This document shows, in pieces, positions 8,566 to 16,399 of a stretch of 64,000 nucleotides of DNA. Position 1 is the stretch's first letter. Each line of letters starts with the position of its first letter. The position numbers and the translations under genes are program-made. A model generated the notes under the pieces. The model saw only the letters and a list, made by a program, of their open reading frames with translations, was not told where the DNA came from and did no database searches. The stretch comes from QAMX01 sp003149835 (GTDB lineage Bacteria > Bacillota > Clostridia > Oscillospirales > QAMX01): contig CAUGMN010000004.1 in the NCBI GenBank assembly GCA_959600635.1, forward strand, positions 1-64,000, given 5' to 3'.

Positions 8566-8976
8566 TCAGTCGATAACGATGTAGACGCCGAGCGTCCGGC
8601 GCGGATCCGGGCATTTTTCGTATCCGACGACGTCCCGTTCCCCACCGTCGGCGCGCTTGGTGCGGGGCAATTTTTGTTTTGGTAAAAACTCGTCGCCCGC
8701 CTCATATTCGGCGAGATCAACGGCGCGCATGAGCAGCGTCCGCTTCATGTCCTCCGCGCTCTGCCAGCCGCCGTGCCAGACGATACCGTTTTTGGCGATC
8801 CGCCACACCCAAGCGGAAAGGCTGCGCGGCGTAGCGCCGCGGCTCAGCGACAGCAGAACCTCGTAGCTGATATCGCTTGTCAGCTCCTCGGCCTGCTGCT
8901 CGCCGCCTGTCTTGCGCAGACAAAAATAGAAGATCTTTTCCAGATGGTTTGCACAGAATTCCTCCGCGTATCGCAT
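8566..8976 (-). pseudogene. Truncated ECF-type sigma factor (region 2 only)
   Basis: About 136 residues from ATG 8976, chosen because GAGGTG sits 6 bases upstream. The N-terminal ~75 residues (IFYFCLRKTG...AEELTSDI...LSAWVWRIAKN) align by eye with region 2 of the intact sigma fusion at 10536 (IFCFCLKRVG...AEDLAGEI...FEAWVWRIAHN). No region 4 (promoter -35 binding) follows; the C-terminal part is unrelated and Arg/Lys rich. It therefore looks like a decayed paralogue, though a short regulator that competes for core RNA polymerase is possible. A terminator follows at 8453-8486. Confidence 0.5.
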
Positions 8977-9095
8977 GCGCTTCACCTCGCTTGTCCGTCT
9001 TCATTTATATAGTGAGCGGAACAGGGCGTTTGGATTTGAAGTTTTTTCAAAAATATCGAAAAAATATCCGGCCAGAGCGAAAGGGAAAAAATGAA

Positions 9096-9124
9096 TTGAC
9101 GAACGGCGGCCGGCGGGATATAAT
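9096..9124 (+). promoter_or_regulatory. Sigma-A promoter for the oxidoreductase gene
   Basis: TTGACG (9096-9101), 17-base spacer, TATAAT (9119-9124). Confidence 0.8.
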
Positions 9125-9190
9125 AATGATATACAGTGGCAACAGAATGAAAGCGAAACCTGAAATTTGACAAGGAGCAGGGCGGTTTTT

Positions 9191-10186
9191 ATGATTCGTG
9201 TCGGCATCATCGGACTGGGCGGGATCAGTCATGTACACAGAAAGTCGTATCGGCGGCTGATGGAAGAGGGGGCGGCGATTTCTTTGGAGGCGTTCTGCGA
9301 CCTGCTGCCGGAGCGCACGGTGGATCTGGGCGGCCGCGCCTATACGGAAATCGAAACGTTTCTACGGGAGGAACGGGGGCGGCTCGATATGGTCGACATC
9401 TGCCTCCCCACCTATCTGCACGCGGAGACGGCGGTCCGGGCGCTGGAAAGCGGCTTCCATGTGCTCGTAGAGAAGCCGATGGCGCTCAATCATGCGGACG
9501 CGCTCAGAATGTGCCGCGCGGCGGAGCGGAGCGGCAAAACCCTGATGGTCGCGCAGTGCCTTCGCTTTTCACAGGAGATTGAGGCGGTTCGCCGTTATCT
9601 CGCCTCCGGCGTTTTCGGCGCGTTTAAAACAGCCGACGTCCGCCGCGATTTCGGGCGGCTGAACGTTCCGGAGGGTTATTGGTTTCTCAAAGAGGAGTGT
9701 TCCGGCGGCGCGCTGCTCGACGTCCATGTCCACGATATCGACTGGATGCAGTCGGTCTTCGGCGTCCCCGAAGCGCTGAGCACCGGCGCGAGCAAGGTGA
9801 TCCCCGGAGACGGCTACGATATCGTCAGCACCAACTATTACTATAAAGGCGGGGCGTTCGCCCATTGCAGCGGCGAATGGACGACCGATCACAACCCCTA
9901 CGCCTCCGTTCAGCAGCTTGTCAAGTTTGAAAAGGGCTATCTGCTCCATACGAGCTTCGGAGGAGAGCGCGTTTTTCGGGCGGTCTCCGAAGACGGAACC
10001 GTGACCGAGCTCGCGCCGGAACAGCCCGTGGATATGTATTATGAGGAGATCCGGTATTTTACAGAGTGCGTCGCGGCCGGCCTGCCTGTGGCGCGCTGTA
10101 CGCCGGAGAGCACGGCGGAATCCATCCGTATCGCCATGGCGGAAATCGCCAGCGCCGACGCAAAGGGCGAACGGATCGCGCTGTAA
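9191..10186 (+). CDS. Gfo/Idh/MocA family oxidoreductase
   Basis: A 331-residue NAD(P)-dependent dehydrogenase. The Rossmann motif is at the extreme N-terminus (IRVGIIGLGGIS), with the family's VDICLPTYLHAETA and HVLVEKPMALN around residues 70-105 (EKP lysine is the catalytic/cofactor residue) and the C-terminal alpha/beta domain (DVHVHDIDWMQSVFG with the conserved H-x-x-D pattern). ATG 9191 is preferred to the upstream TTG at 9167, because the AAGGAG site (9173-9178) lies between them. Such enzymes oxidise sugars, inositols or their phosphates; the exact substrate is not evident. It is monocistronic between its own promoter and terminator. Confidence 0.88.
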   Translation: MIRVGIIGLGGISHVHRKSYRRLMEEGAAISLEAFCDLLPERTVDLGGRAYTEIETFLREERGRLDMVDICLPTYLHAETAVRALESGFHVLVEKPMALNHADALRMCRAAERSGKTLMVAQCLRFSQEIEAVRRYLASGVFGAFKTADVRRDFGRLNVPEGYWFLKEECSGGALLDVHVHDIDWMQSVFGVPEALSTGASKVIPGDGYDIVSTNYYYKGGAFAHCSGEWTTDHNPYASVQQLVKFEKGYLLHTSFGGERVFRAVSEDGTVTELAPEQPVDMYYEEIRYFTECVAAGLPVARCTPESTAESIRIAMAEIASADAKGERIAL

Positions 10187-10293
10187 GAGAAACCGCTCCG
10201 GCGCAAAAAAGCGCAGGCGGAAAAGGCCGGTTCACCGTTTGCCGGAAGCGGAGCGCGCGGGGCAGACAGCGTATAGAAGGATAAAGACAACTT

Positions 10294-10335
10294 GCAGCCT
10301 GTCGATTCGAAAGGAATTCGCAGGCTGCATTTTTC
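10294..10335 (+). terminator. Intrinsic terminator after the oxidoreductase
   Basis: GCAGCCTG pairs with CAGGCTGC (10321-10328), with partial pairing inside the loop, followed by ATTTTTC. Confidence 0.75.
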
Positions 10336-10410
10336 AAAAAAACTTCTGAAACGCCTATCCGTTTCGTTTTTTTCCACACTTTATAGGCGTCATCATGATG
10401 ATTCGTTTTT

Positions 10411-10521
10411 TAGTCGATTGTAAAACTGCGTTTTCCAATCGAGAGACTCGCGCTGATCGCACTCGCTGCGCTCGTTTGGTCGGCGCGAGGGCTCGCTTTC
10501 CCATTCAAATTCGTTTTTGAA
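10411..10521 (+). mobile_element. Half copy of a MITE-like element
   Basis: This stretch matches the reverse complement of the complete element at 34121-34285 over about 95 bases, including the terminal CGATTGTAAA and the core CTCGCGCTGATCGCAC...GTCGGCGCGAGGGC. It keeps one terminus, the core and one hairpin arm (ending TTCGTTTTTGA), and lacks the second arm and other terminus. It ends directly before the ribosome site of the sigma-fusion gene. Confidence 0.65.
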
Positions 10522-10535
10522 AAGGAGGAAGGGAG

Positions 10536-12122
10536 ATGAAAATGGAGGAAAGAGAAATCGTAAAATTCATCGAACCGATTTTCTGCTTTTGCCTGAAACG
10601 TGTCGGCAACCGTGCGGATGCCGAGGACCTTGCGGGTGAAATTATGCTTCATATTCTGGACGGCGCACGAAGGTATGAAATTCAGTCTTTTGAAGCGTGG
10701 GTATGGCGCATCGCGCATAACCGTTACGCCCGTTTTTGCAAAGCGGAAAAAAACAAAGGGGAAGTCCTTGTCGGTGAATGGGTACTGGACTCTGAAAATG
10801 ACGGTAGATTCGCCGACGAGGACATGGTTGCGGATGAATACGACCGCGTCTTTCGATACCTCCATACCCTGTCCTCTGATTACAGAAACATTATGGTAGA
10901 CTACTACATATACGAGCTTCCTGTAAAAAAGCTCGCAGAAAAGTACGCTCTGCCGGAAAACACAATCAAATGGCGGCTGCATGTCAGCCGTCAGAAAATT
11001 CGGGACAGAATAGGAGAGAATCAAATGGATAAGATTTATAAGCGGATCAATTGGGAGACCTCAACGTGTAACGGCTCTATGGACAGCAGCAGATACCTTT
11101 CCAATCAGGTCGCGCGGGCGATCTGCGAGTCGGCGTATGAAAAGCCGCTGACCGTTGAAGAAATCAGCCTCAAAACAGGTCTCCCTTCTATGTACATTGA
11201 GGATGCGCTTCCAAAACTGATATATGGAGACGCCATTGAACAGGTTGGCAACAGATACGCGGCCAATTTTATCATTCTCCGCCTGAAAGATCGAGAAAAG
11301 CTTGAAAAAAACATCCGTCCTCTCGTAAAGGATATCGCCGACTACTTTGAGAAGCGCTTCCGTGACTGTGCCGGCGCAGTCGGCGCGATGGAGTTCTACG
11401 GCCACGACTACGGAATGGAAAGGCTCGGATACATCGCTCTGCCGCTTTCCCTGAGAGGAAAGGTCCGGGACATCAAAAACAGCCGGCCCGACTGGAAGAA
11501 CGGGCCGTATCCGCCGCGCAAAGACGGCGGATACGGGTGGTTTATCGTCGAGGAAACGAACGACGAAAACGATCAGGCCGACGAATATTCATCCGGATGC
11601 AATATCGCCGACGGAGCGGTCGGCGTGATCTATTACTATCACACCAGAAAATATTTTGACCCAAACGTCTATCACAACGGCGGTACAAGGTGGCTTTCGC
11701 AGCGCAAAATTCCACAGCAATGCCGGGACGGGATGATCCCCGCCGGTCTGCTGCCCGAAGAGGAACTTGCCCGTCTCTTACAAAATAACCTGATTGTAAA
11801 GTTTGAAAACGGATATATGCTGAATTTTGCGTGTTTCACACGGGAGCAGTTTGACGGCTTTGCGAAGACATTTTGTATGAAAGACGAGGCACTGGATCAA
11901 AAAACAACCGATCTGATTCTGCATATCAGGGAAAGCTTTATAGACTTTGTGCCGAAACGGCTCGACAGTCAGATCAATCAATGGGTATCCTGTTATGTTC
12001 ATGCGATGACCGGCTATGTCACGGAAGAGCTGATTGCCAGAGGCGTTCTGGAAAAGCCGGACGGGGAAAAGCCGCTCACTAACGGGGTTTTCTATGTGGA
12101 AGGCCGCGCCGTGGCCGTGTGA
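10536..12122 (+). CDS. ECF-type sigma factor fused to a large C-terminal domain
   Basis: The protein has 528 residues, about three times a normal ECF sigma factor. Residues ~9-70 are sigma region 2 (FIEPIFCFCLKRVGN, AEDLAGEIM, AWVWRIAHNRYARF). Residues ~118-168 are region 4 with a helix-turn-helix (VKKLAEKYALPENTIKWRLH). Residues ~200-245 look like a further winged helix (TVEEISLKTGLPSMYIEDAL), and the remaining ~280 residues are a soluble domain I do not recognise (contains GYGWFIVEETND and VIYYYHTRKYFDPN). AGGAGGAAGGGAG precedes the ATG. It lies downstream of the MITE half copy, and a truncated relative lies at 8566-8976. It is probably a one-component signal-responsive sigma factor; the signal is unknown. 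Confidence 0.75.
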   Translation: MKMEEREIVKFIEPIFCFCLKRVGNRADAEDLAGEIMLHILDGARRYEIQSFEAWVWRIAHNRYARFCKAEKNKGEVLVGEWVLDSENDGRFADEDMVADEYDRVFRYLHTLSSDYRNIMVDYYIYELPVKKLAEKYALPENTIKWRLHVSRQKIRDRIGENQMDKIYKRINWETSTCNGSMDSSRYLSNQVARAICESAYEKPLTVEEISLKTGLPSMYIEDALPKLIYGDAIEQVGNRYAANFIILRLKDREKLEKNIRPLVKDIADYFEKRFRDCAGAVGAMEFYGHDYGMERLGYIALPLSLRGKVRDIKNSRPDWKNGPYPPRKDGGYGWFIVEETNDENDQADEYSSGCNIADGAVGVIYYYHTRKYFDPNVYHNGGTRWLSQRKIPQQCRDGMIPAGLLPEEELARLLQNNLIVKFENGYMLNFACFTREQFDGFAKTFCMKDEALDQKTTDLILHIRESFIDFVPKRLDSQINQWVSCYVHAMTGYVTEELIARGVLEKPDGEKPLTNGVFYVEGRAVAV

Positions 12123-12252
12123 GAAACGGCCGCGCCGTCGTTTGTGTGCAAGAAGATTATCCCAAGGGAAAGACGAAAAAACGTTATCCAAACGCTGCGA
12201 GTCTTTGCGCATAAAGCGTAAAGAGAAAAGGCTGTCCGTGCGGTTATGAAAT

Positions 12253-12298
12253 CAGACAGAGCAAGGCTCCGATTGAAAACGGGGCCTTGCTCTGTCTG
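12253..12298 (+). terminator. Stem-loop after the sigma-fusion gene
   Basis: CAGACAGAGCAAGGC pairs perfectly with GCCTTGCTCTGTCTG. There is no T-tract, so it may be an mRNA 3' stabiliser rather than an autonomous terminator. Confidence 0.55.
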
Positions 12299-12368
12299 GC
12301 TCTAACCCCCTGAGCCTCACCGCGACCGGCGGCCGGCCGGAAAAATGATCATAGAAAAACAGAAATAT

Positions 12369-12404
12369 ACAAAAAGTCGGAACAAAGCTTCCTTTGTTCC
12401 GACT
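12369..12404 (-). terminator. Terminator of the tRNA-Trp transcript
   Basis: A 14-bp stem (AAGTCGGAACAAAG / CTTTGTTCCGACTT) with a 4-base loop is followed on the minus strand by TTTTTGTAT. Its outer base pair touches the CCA end of the tRNA. Confidence 0.8.
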
Positions 12405-12480
12405 TGGCAGGGGCAGAAGGGATCGAACCCTCGGCCTACGGTTTTGGAGACCGCCGCTCTACCAGCTGAGCTATACCCCT
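12405..12480 (-). tRNA. tRNA-Trp (CCA anticodon)
   Basis: On the minus strand a 76-nt cloverleaf can be drawn: acceptor AGGGGTA/TGCCCCT, D-arm GCTCAGCTGGTAGAGC, anticodon stem CGGTCT-CCA-AAACCG, T-arm GAGGGTTCGATCCCTTC, and an encoded CCA end. The anticodon CCA reads the UGG Trp codon. The gene is transcribed against the decarboxylase operon and has its own terminator. Confidence 0.95.
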
Positions 12481-12573
12481 GTATTGTGCGGCAAAAACAA
12501 ATCCTTGCATATTATACACATTCTTTGGCCGGATGTCAAGGCCTTATATGGAAAATTTTTTCTCGGAAAAATC

Positions 12574-12602
12574 TTGTAAATTTAGGGCCTTTATGTTATA
12601 AT
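12574..12602 (+). promoter_or_regulatory. Promoter of the decarboxylase operon
   Basis: TTGTAA (12574-12579), 17-base spacer, TATAAT (12597-12602). The leader to ATG 12707 is about 95 bases. Confidence 0.75.
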
Positions 12603-12706
12603 CATTTTTGAATGCAGAGTTGCGAAAGCGCTGTCTGCGTGGATGTTTTTTTGGTTACCGAGTAGATTAAATCGGGTTGAAAAATCCGAAGGAGGTATAC
12701 ATCATT

Positions 12707-14134
12707 ATGGATACAGTCGGGAAAAGAAATGATTTTCTCGAAAAACGGCAGGCGATCGCGGCCGCAGGCGCGAAAGCGCGCAGGCGGATCGAACAGCTTC
12801 TGGACGCCGGCAGCTTTATGGAGATCGGTGCGTTTGTGAAGCAGCGGCCGACCGAATTCGGCGCGGTTGACGCGGCGGCTGAGGGCGTCGTCACGGGATG
12901 GGGAACGATCGAAGGCACGCCCGTATGCGTTTTTTCACAGGATTCCGAGGCGCTCGGCGGCGCGGTTTCCGAGATGCACGCCAAAAAAATCACGGTTCTT
13001 TACGAGTACGCGCTGAAAACCGGCATTCCCGTGATCGGATTCTTTGATTCGAAGGGCGCTCGGATCGCCGAGGGCGTCGACGCGCTCGACGGCTATGCAA
13101 AGCTGATCGCGTCCGCGGCGGCGGCCTCCTCCCTCGTCCCGCAGATCGCGGTGATCTCGGGCATCTGCGGCGGCGCGGCCGCTCTGGTCGCCGAGAGCTT
13201 CGACTTTGTCGTCGCCGTCAAGGGCGGCGAGCTGTTTATGCATTCTCCGGCCGTCGTTGCGGCGGTTTCGGAAGAGAAAAACCTCTCCGCCGGCGCCGAG
13301 GAGAACGCGAAATACGGAAACGTTTCCTTCTGCGCCGAAGATGACGCCGCGGCCGCGGCGCTGGTGCGCTCGCTCGTCTCCATGCTGCCGGCCAACAGCG
13401 CCGGCGACCGGAACTATGCGGCGTCCAGCGACGACATCAACCGGCCGGCGGACATCGCGGCGATGGGCGACGGCGCGCCGAGAGCGGTACTCGCCCAGAT
13501 CGCCGACAACGGCTTTTATCTGGAAGCCGGCGCTCAGTGCGCGCCGGAAATTACGACCGCGTTCGCGCGCTTTGACGGCGAGACCGTCGGCGTCGTCGGC
13601 GCCGAGGGAGTTGTGTCGATGGCGGGCATCGGCAAAGCCGCGGCGTTCGTCTCGTTCTGCGATACGTTCGGCATCTCGCTGCTGACCATCGTCAACGCCG
13701 CCGGCTTTGAAATGACGCCGTGCTTCGAGCGCTTCGGCGGTATGTCGAAGGCCGCTTCTCTGGCGGCGGCCTACGCGACGGCCGACACCGCAATGATCAC
13801 GCTTGTGACCGGTAAGGCGACGGGCTCGGCCTACGTCGCGTTCGGCGCGCGCGGCCTCGGCTGCGACATGGCATTTGCCTGGCCGCAGGCGGAAATTTCC
13901 GCGATCGCCGCGCCCGCCGCCGTGGACATGCTCTGCCTTGACGAGATCAAAAAAGCGGCCGATCCGATCCAAAAGCGTGCCGCGCTGGAAGCGGAGTTTG
14001 CGGAGAAAACCGCTGCGCCCTACGAGGCCGCCAAACGCGGCTATGTCGACGAGATCGTCGATCCGGCCGAAACCAGACAGGCGATTGTTTACGCTCTGGG
14101 TCTCCTGTCCACCAAAAACGGCTCGGCTCGGTAA
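12707..14134 (+). CDS. Carboxyltransferase subunit, methylmalonyl-CoA decarboxylase alpha-like
   Basis: This 475-residue protein belongs to the acyl-CoA carboxyltransferase (pfam01039) family: two crotonase-like halves, with GICGGAAALVAESFDFVV in the N-terminal half and the oxyanion-hole type VTGKATGSAYVAFGARGLG in the C-terminal half. It moves the carboxyl group between an acyl-CoA and biotin. ATG 12707 is preferred over a TTG at 12677, since AGGAGGT (12690-12696) lies between them. It opens a five-gene operon with the gamma subunit, biotin carrier, beta subunit and a pyruvate-type carboxyltransferase. It is equivalent to MmdA of Na+ pumps and to the 12S subunit of transcarboxylase. The N-terminal ~100 residues look somewhat divergent from typical MmdA. 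Confidence 0.82.
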   Translation: MDTVGKRNDFLEKRQAIAAAGAKARRRIEQLLDAGSFMEIGAFVKQRPTEFGAVDAAAEGVVTGWGTIEGTPVCVFSQDSEALGGAVSEMHAKKITVLYEYALKTGIPVIGFFDSKGARIAEGVDALDGYAKLIASAAAASSLVPQIAVISGICGGAAALVAESFDFVVAVKGGELFMHSPAVVAAVSEEKNLSAGAEENAKYGNVSFCAEDDAAAAALVRSLVSMLPANSAGDRNYAASSDDINRPADIAAMGDGAPRAVLAQIADNGFYLEAGAQCAPEITTAFARFDGETVGVVGAEGVVSMAGIGKAAAFVSFCDTFGISLLTIVNAAGFEMTPCFERFGGMSKAASLAAAYATADTAMITLVTGKATGSAYVAFGARGLGCDMAFAWPQAEISAIAAPAAVDMLCLDEIKKAADPIQKRAALEAEFAEKTAAPYEAAKRGYVDEIVDPAETRQAIVYALGLLSTKNGSAR

Positions 14135-14196
14135 GGTATAGAAAATCGGCGTCATGCCCGTGAGACGGGTATGGACCAGAAAGGCATGGTTTCAGT

Positions 14197-14586
14197 ATGT
14201 TGAGATTTATTTCAGCGGCCGCGGCCGTCACGGAAGCGGAGCTGACGCTCGGAGAGAAAATGAGCGAAGGCGTGATGACGCTGATCATCGGCATGGGGAC
14301 GGTTTTCGTCGTGCTGATCGTTCTCTGGCTGATGGTCGCGCTGATGGGCCGTGTGATTACGGCGATGAGCGGTAAAAAAGCGGCGGCTATTCCCGCGCCG
14401 AAAGCGGTAGCCCCGGAACCTGTCCGGGAAGAGCCGCCGGTTGTCGAAGCCGCCGGAGAGACCGTTTCTCCCGAACTGATCGCCGTTTTGTCCGCGGCGA
14501 TTGCAGAATTTGAAGGCCCGGAGGCGCCGCGGCTCGTGATCCGTTCCGTCCGGCGGACGACACAGTGGAACGGCGGTCGCCGGTAA
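14197..14586 (+). CDS. OadG/MmdD-type gamma (delta) subunit of Na+-translocating decarboxylase
   Basis: A 129-residue single-pass membrane protein: a short N-terminus, one hydrophobic helix (GMGTVFVVLIVLWLMVALMG, about residues 30-49), a Pro/Ala-rich linker and a cytoplasmic tail. This is the usual build of OadG, which anchors the carboxyltransferase to the membrane beta subunit and assists assembly. A second possible start, ATG 14260 with GGAG 5 bases upstream, would remove the first 21 residues; the longer form is kept because clostridial homologues often have such a lead. The gene lies 62 bases after the carboxyltransferase. Confidence 0.75.
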   Translation: MLRFISAAAAVTEAELTLGEKMSEGVMTLIIGMGTVFVVLIVLWLMVALMGRVITAMSGKKAAAIPAPKAVAPEPVREEPPVVEAAGETVSPELIAVLSAAIAEFEGPEAPRLVIRSVRRTTQWNGGRR

Positions 14587-14649
14587 CTCAGCCGGCATAA
14601 GAGGATTATTATCAATACAATCAATAAAATAAGGAAAGGAACCTATACC

Positions 14650-15063
14650 ATGAAAACCTATAAGATTACCGTGAATGGCGTTTCATATGATGTGACCGTT
14701 GAGGAGACCGGCGCTGCGGCCTCCGCCCCCGCCGCTCCTGTGGCCGCCCCCGTCCCCGTGGCCGCTCCGGTTCCCGCTGCGGCCCCTGCTCCCGCCGCCG
14801 CTCCTGCTCCCGCTCCTGCGGCCAAGCCCGCTGCGGCGCCTGCCGCCGGAGGCACGGCGGTTTCCTCGCCGATGCCGGGAACGATTTTGAAGGTCAACGT
14901 CGCGGTTGGCGCGGAGGTCAAGAAGGGCGACGTGCTGCTGATCCTCGAAGCGATGAAAATGGAAAACGAAATCATGGCGCCGTGCGACGGCAAGGTGCTG
15001 TCCGTGTCCGCGAAGAGCGGCGATTCCGTCAACGCCGGAGACGCGCTCGTTTCCATCGGCTAA
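14650..15063 (+). CDS. Biotin carboxyl carrier subunit
   Basis: The 137-residue protein has an N-terminal beta segment (KTYKITVNGVSYDVTVEE), a mobile Ala/Pro linker (~residues 22-72, more than 80% A/P) and a C-terminal biotinyl domain with the AMKM motif, the lysine of which carries biotin. It shuttles CO2 as carboxybiotin between carboxyltransferases and the membrane decarboxylase. AAAGGAACC precedes the ATG. It corresponds to MmdC or the 1.3S transcarboxylase subunit; no biotin ligase or biotin carboxylase is in the window. Confidence 0.92.
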   Translation: MKTYKITVNGVSYDVTVEETGAAASAPAAPVAAPVPVAAPVPAAAPAPAAAPAPAPAAKPAAAPAAGGTAVSSPMPGTILKVNVAVGAEVKKGDVLLILEAMKMENEIMAPCDGKVLSVSAKSGDSVNAGDALVSIG

Positions 15064-15074
15064 CAGAAAATCCG

Positions 15075-15156
15075 CCCTGCGTTTCGCAGAATAAGCGTAC
15101 CTGCGCTCCTCCGGTGACGGAGCTTCCATATGCTTAGGGCTATCTGCGAAGCGGGG
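15075..15156 (+). repeat. Long imperfect hairpin inside the decarboxylase operon
   Basis: CCCTGCGTTTCGCAGA (15075-15090) pairs with TCTGCGAAGCGGGG (15143-15156), and TAAGCGTA with TATGCTTA inside it. It fills the spacer between the biotin carrier and beta-subunit genes and may tune their relative expression by mRNA processing. No T-tract. Confidence 0.5.
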
Positions 15157-15202
15157 AACCTATGAAAATAATGGTCACCGGAGAAAATAGGTGAAGTGCA
15201 AC

Positions 15203-16375
15203 ATGGACACGATTTTGGAATTCCTGAAAACAACCGGCGTCTATTTAATGCAGGACTGGCGCACTTTGGTCATGTACCTCATCGTCGCCGTGCTGTTCTA
15301 CTTAGCGATCGTCAGAAAGTTTGAGCCGCTGCTGCTGCTGCCGATTGCGTTCGGTATGCTGCTGGCGAATCTGCCGGGCGCAGAGCTGATGCATACCGAC
15401 TGGTTCATCGAGATCGAGGGCAAGTATCCGAACTTCGGCCGGATCCTGCGCGACGGCGGCCTGCTTGACATTCTCTACCTCGGCGTTAAGCTCGGCGTTT
15501 ATCCGCCGCTGATCTTCTTAGGCGTCGGTGCGATGACCGACTTCGGCCCCCTGATCGCAAACCCCAAGAGCCTGCTTCTGGGCGCGGCCGCCCAGCTCGG
15601 TATCTTTACCGCCTTTTTCGGCGCGCTGCTGCTCGGCTTCAATATGGCTGAGGCGGCGGCCATCGGCATCATCGGCGGCGCCGACGGCCCGACGGCCATC
15701 TTCGTCACCAAAACGCTCGCGCCGCATCTGCTCGGTGCGATTGCCGTTGCGGCATACTCTTACATGGCGCTCGTCCCGATTATTCAGCCCCCGATCATGA
15801 AGGCGCTGACGACGAAAAAAGAGCGTTCCATCGTCATGGGACAGCTCCGCACCGTTTCCAAGACGGAAAAGATCATTTTCCCGATCTTCGTTACGCTGAT
15901 TGTCAGCCTGATTTTGCCGAGCGCGGCTGCGCTCGTGGGCGCGCTGATGCTGGGTAACCTCATGCGCGAGAGCGGCGTTGTCGAGCGTCTGTCGAAAACG
16001 GTTCAGAACGAGCTGATGAACATCATCACGGTGCTGCTCGGCCTGACGGTCGGCGCAACGGCAAACGCGGAGACATTCCTGAGCTTCGGCACGATTAAGA
16101 TCATCATCCTCGGCCTGTTCGCCTTTGCCTGCGGCACGGCCGGCGGCGTTCTGTTCGGCAAGCTGATGTGCTTGTTCACCAAGGGTAAGGTCAATCCGCT
16201 GATCGGTTCGGCGGGCGTTTCGGCGGTTCCGATGGCTGCGCGCGTTTCGCAGGTGGTCGGACAGAAGGAGAACCCGTCCAACTTCCTGCTCATGCACGCC
16301 ATGGGTCCCAATGTCGCGGGCGTTATCGGCTCGGCGGTCGCTGCGGGCGTGTTCCTGTCGATGTTCGCGGGCTGA
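15203..16375 (+). CDS. Na+-translocating decarboxylase beta subunit (OadB/MmdB/GcdB family)
   Basis: A 390-residue integral membrane protein with about nine to eleven hydrophobic segments. It holds the family hallmarks: GIIGGADGPTAIF around residues 153-165, whose Asp is the Na+/H+ site of the pump, and the C-terminal GVSAVPMAARVSQ with the conserved polar pair used in ion movement. It decarboxylates carboxybiotin and exports Na+. ATG 15203 has AGGTG nine bases upstream; GTG 15191 with GGAG is the alternative and adds four residues. Confidence 0.93.
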   Translation: MDTILEFLKTTGVYLMQDWRTLVMYLIVAVLFYLAIVRKFEPLLLLPIAFGMLLANLPGAELMHTDWFIEIEGKYPNFGRILRDGGLLDILYLGVKLGVYPPLIFLGVGAMTDFGPLIANPKSLLLGAAAQLGIFTAFFGALLLGFNMAEAAAIGIIGGADGPTAIFVTKTLAPHLLGAIAVAAYSYMALVPIIQPPIMKALTTKKERSIVMGQLRTVSKTEKIIFPIFVTLIVSLILPSAAALVGALMLGNLMRESGVVERLSKTVQNELMNIITVLLGLTVGATANAETFLSFGTIKIIILGLFAFACGTAGGVLFGKLMCLFTKGKVNPLIGSAGVSAVPMAARVSQVVGQKENPSNFLLMHAMGPNVAGVIGSAVAAGVFLSMFAG

Positions 16376-16399
16376 TGATTTGAAAGGAGAATTACGATT

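Noticed and set aside
12345..12611. 88-residue frame across the tRNA
   Set aside because: It covers tRNA-Trp and its terminator on the opposite strand.
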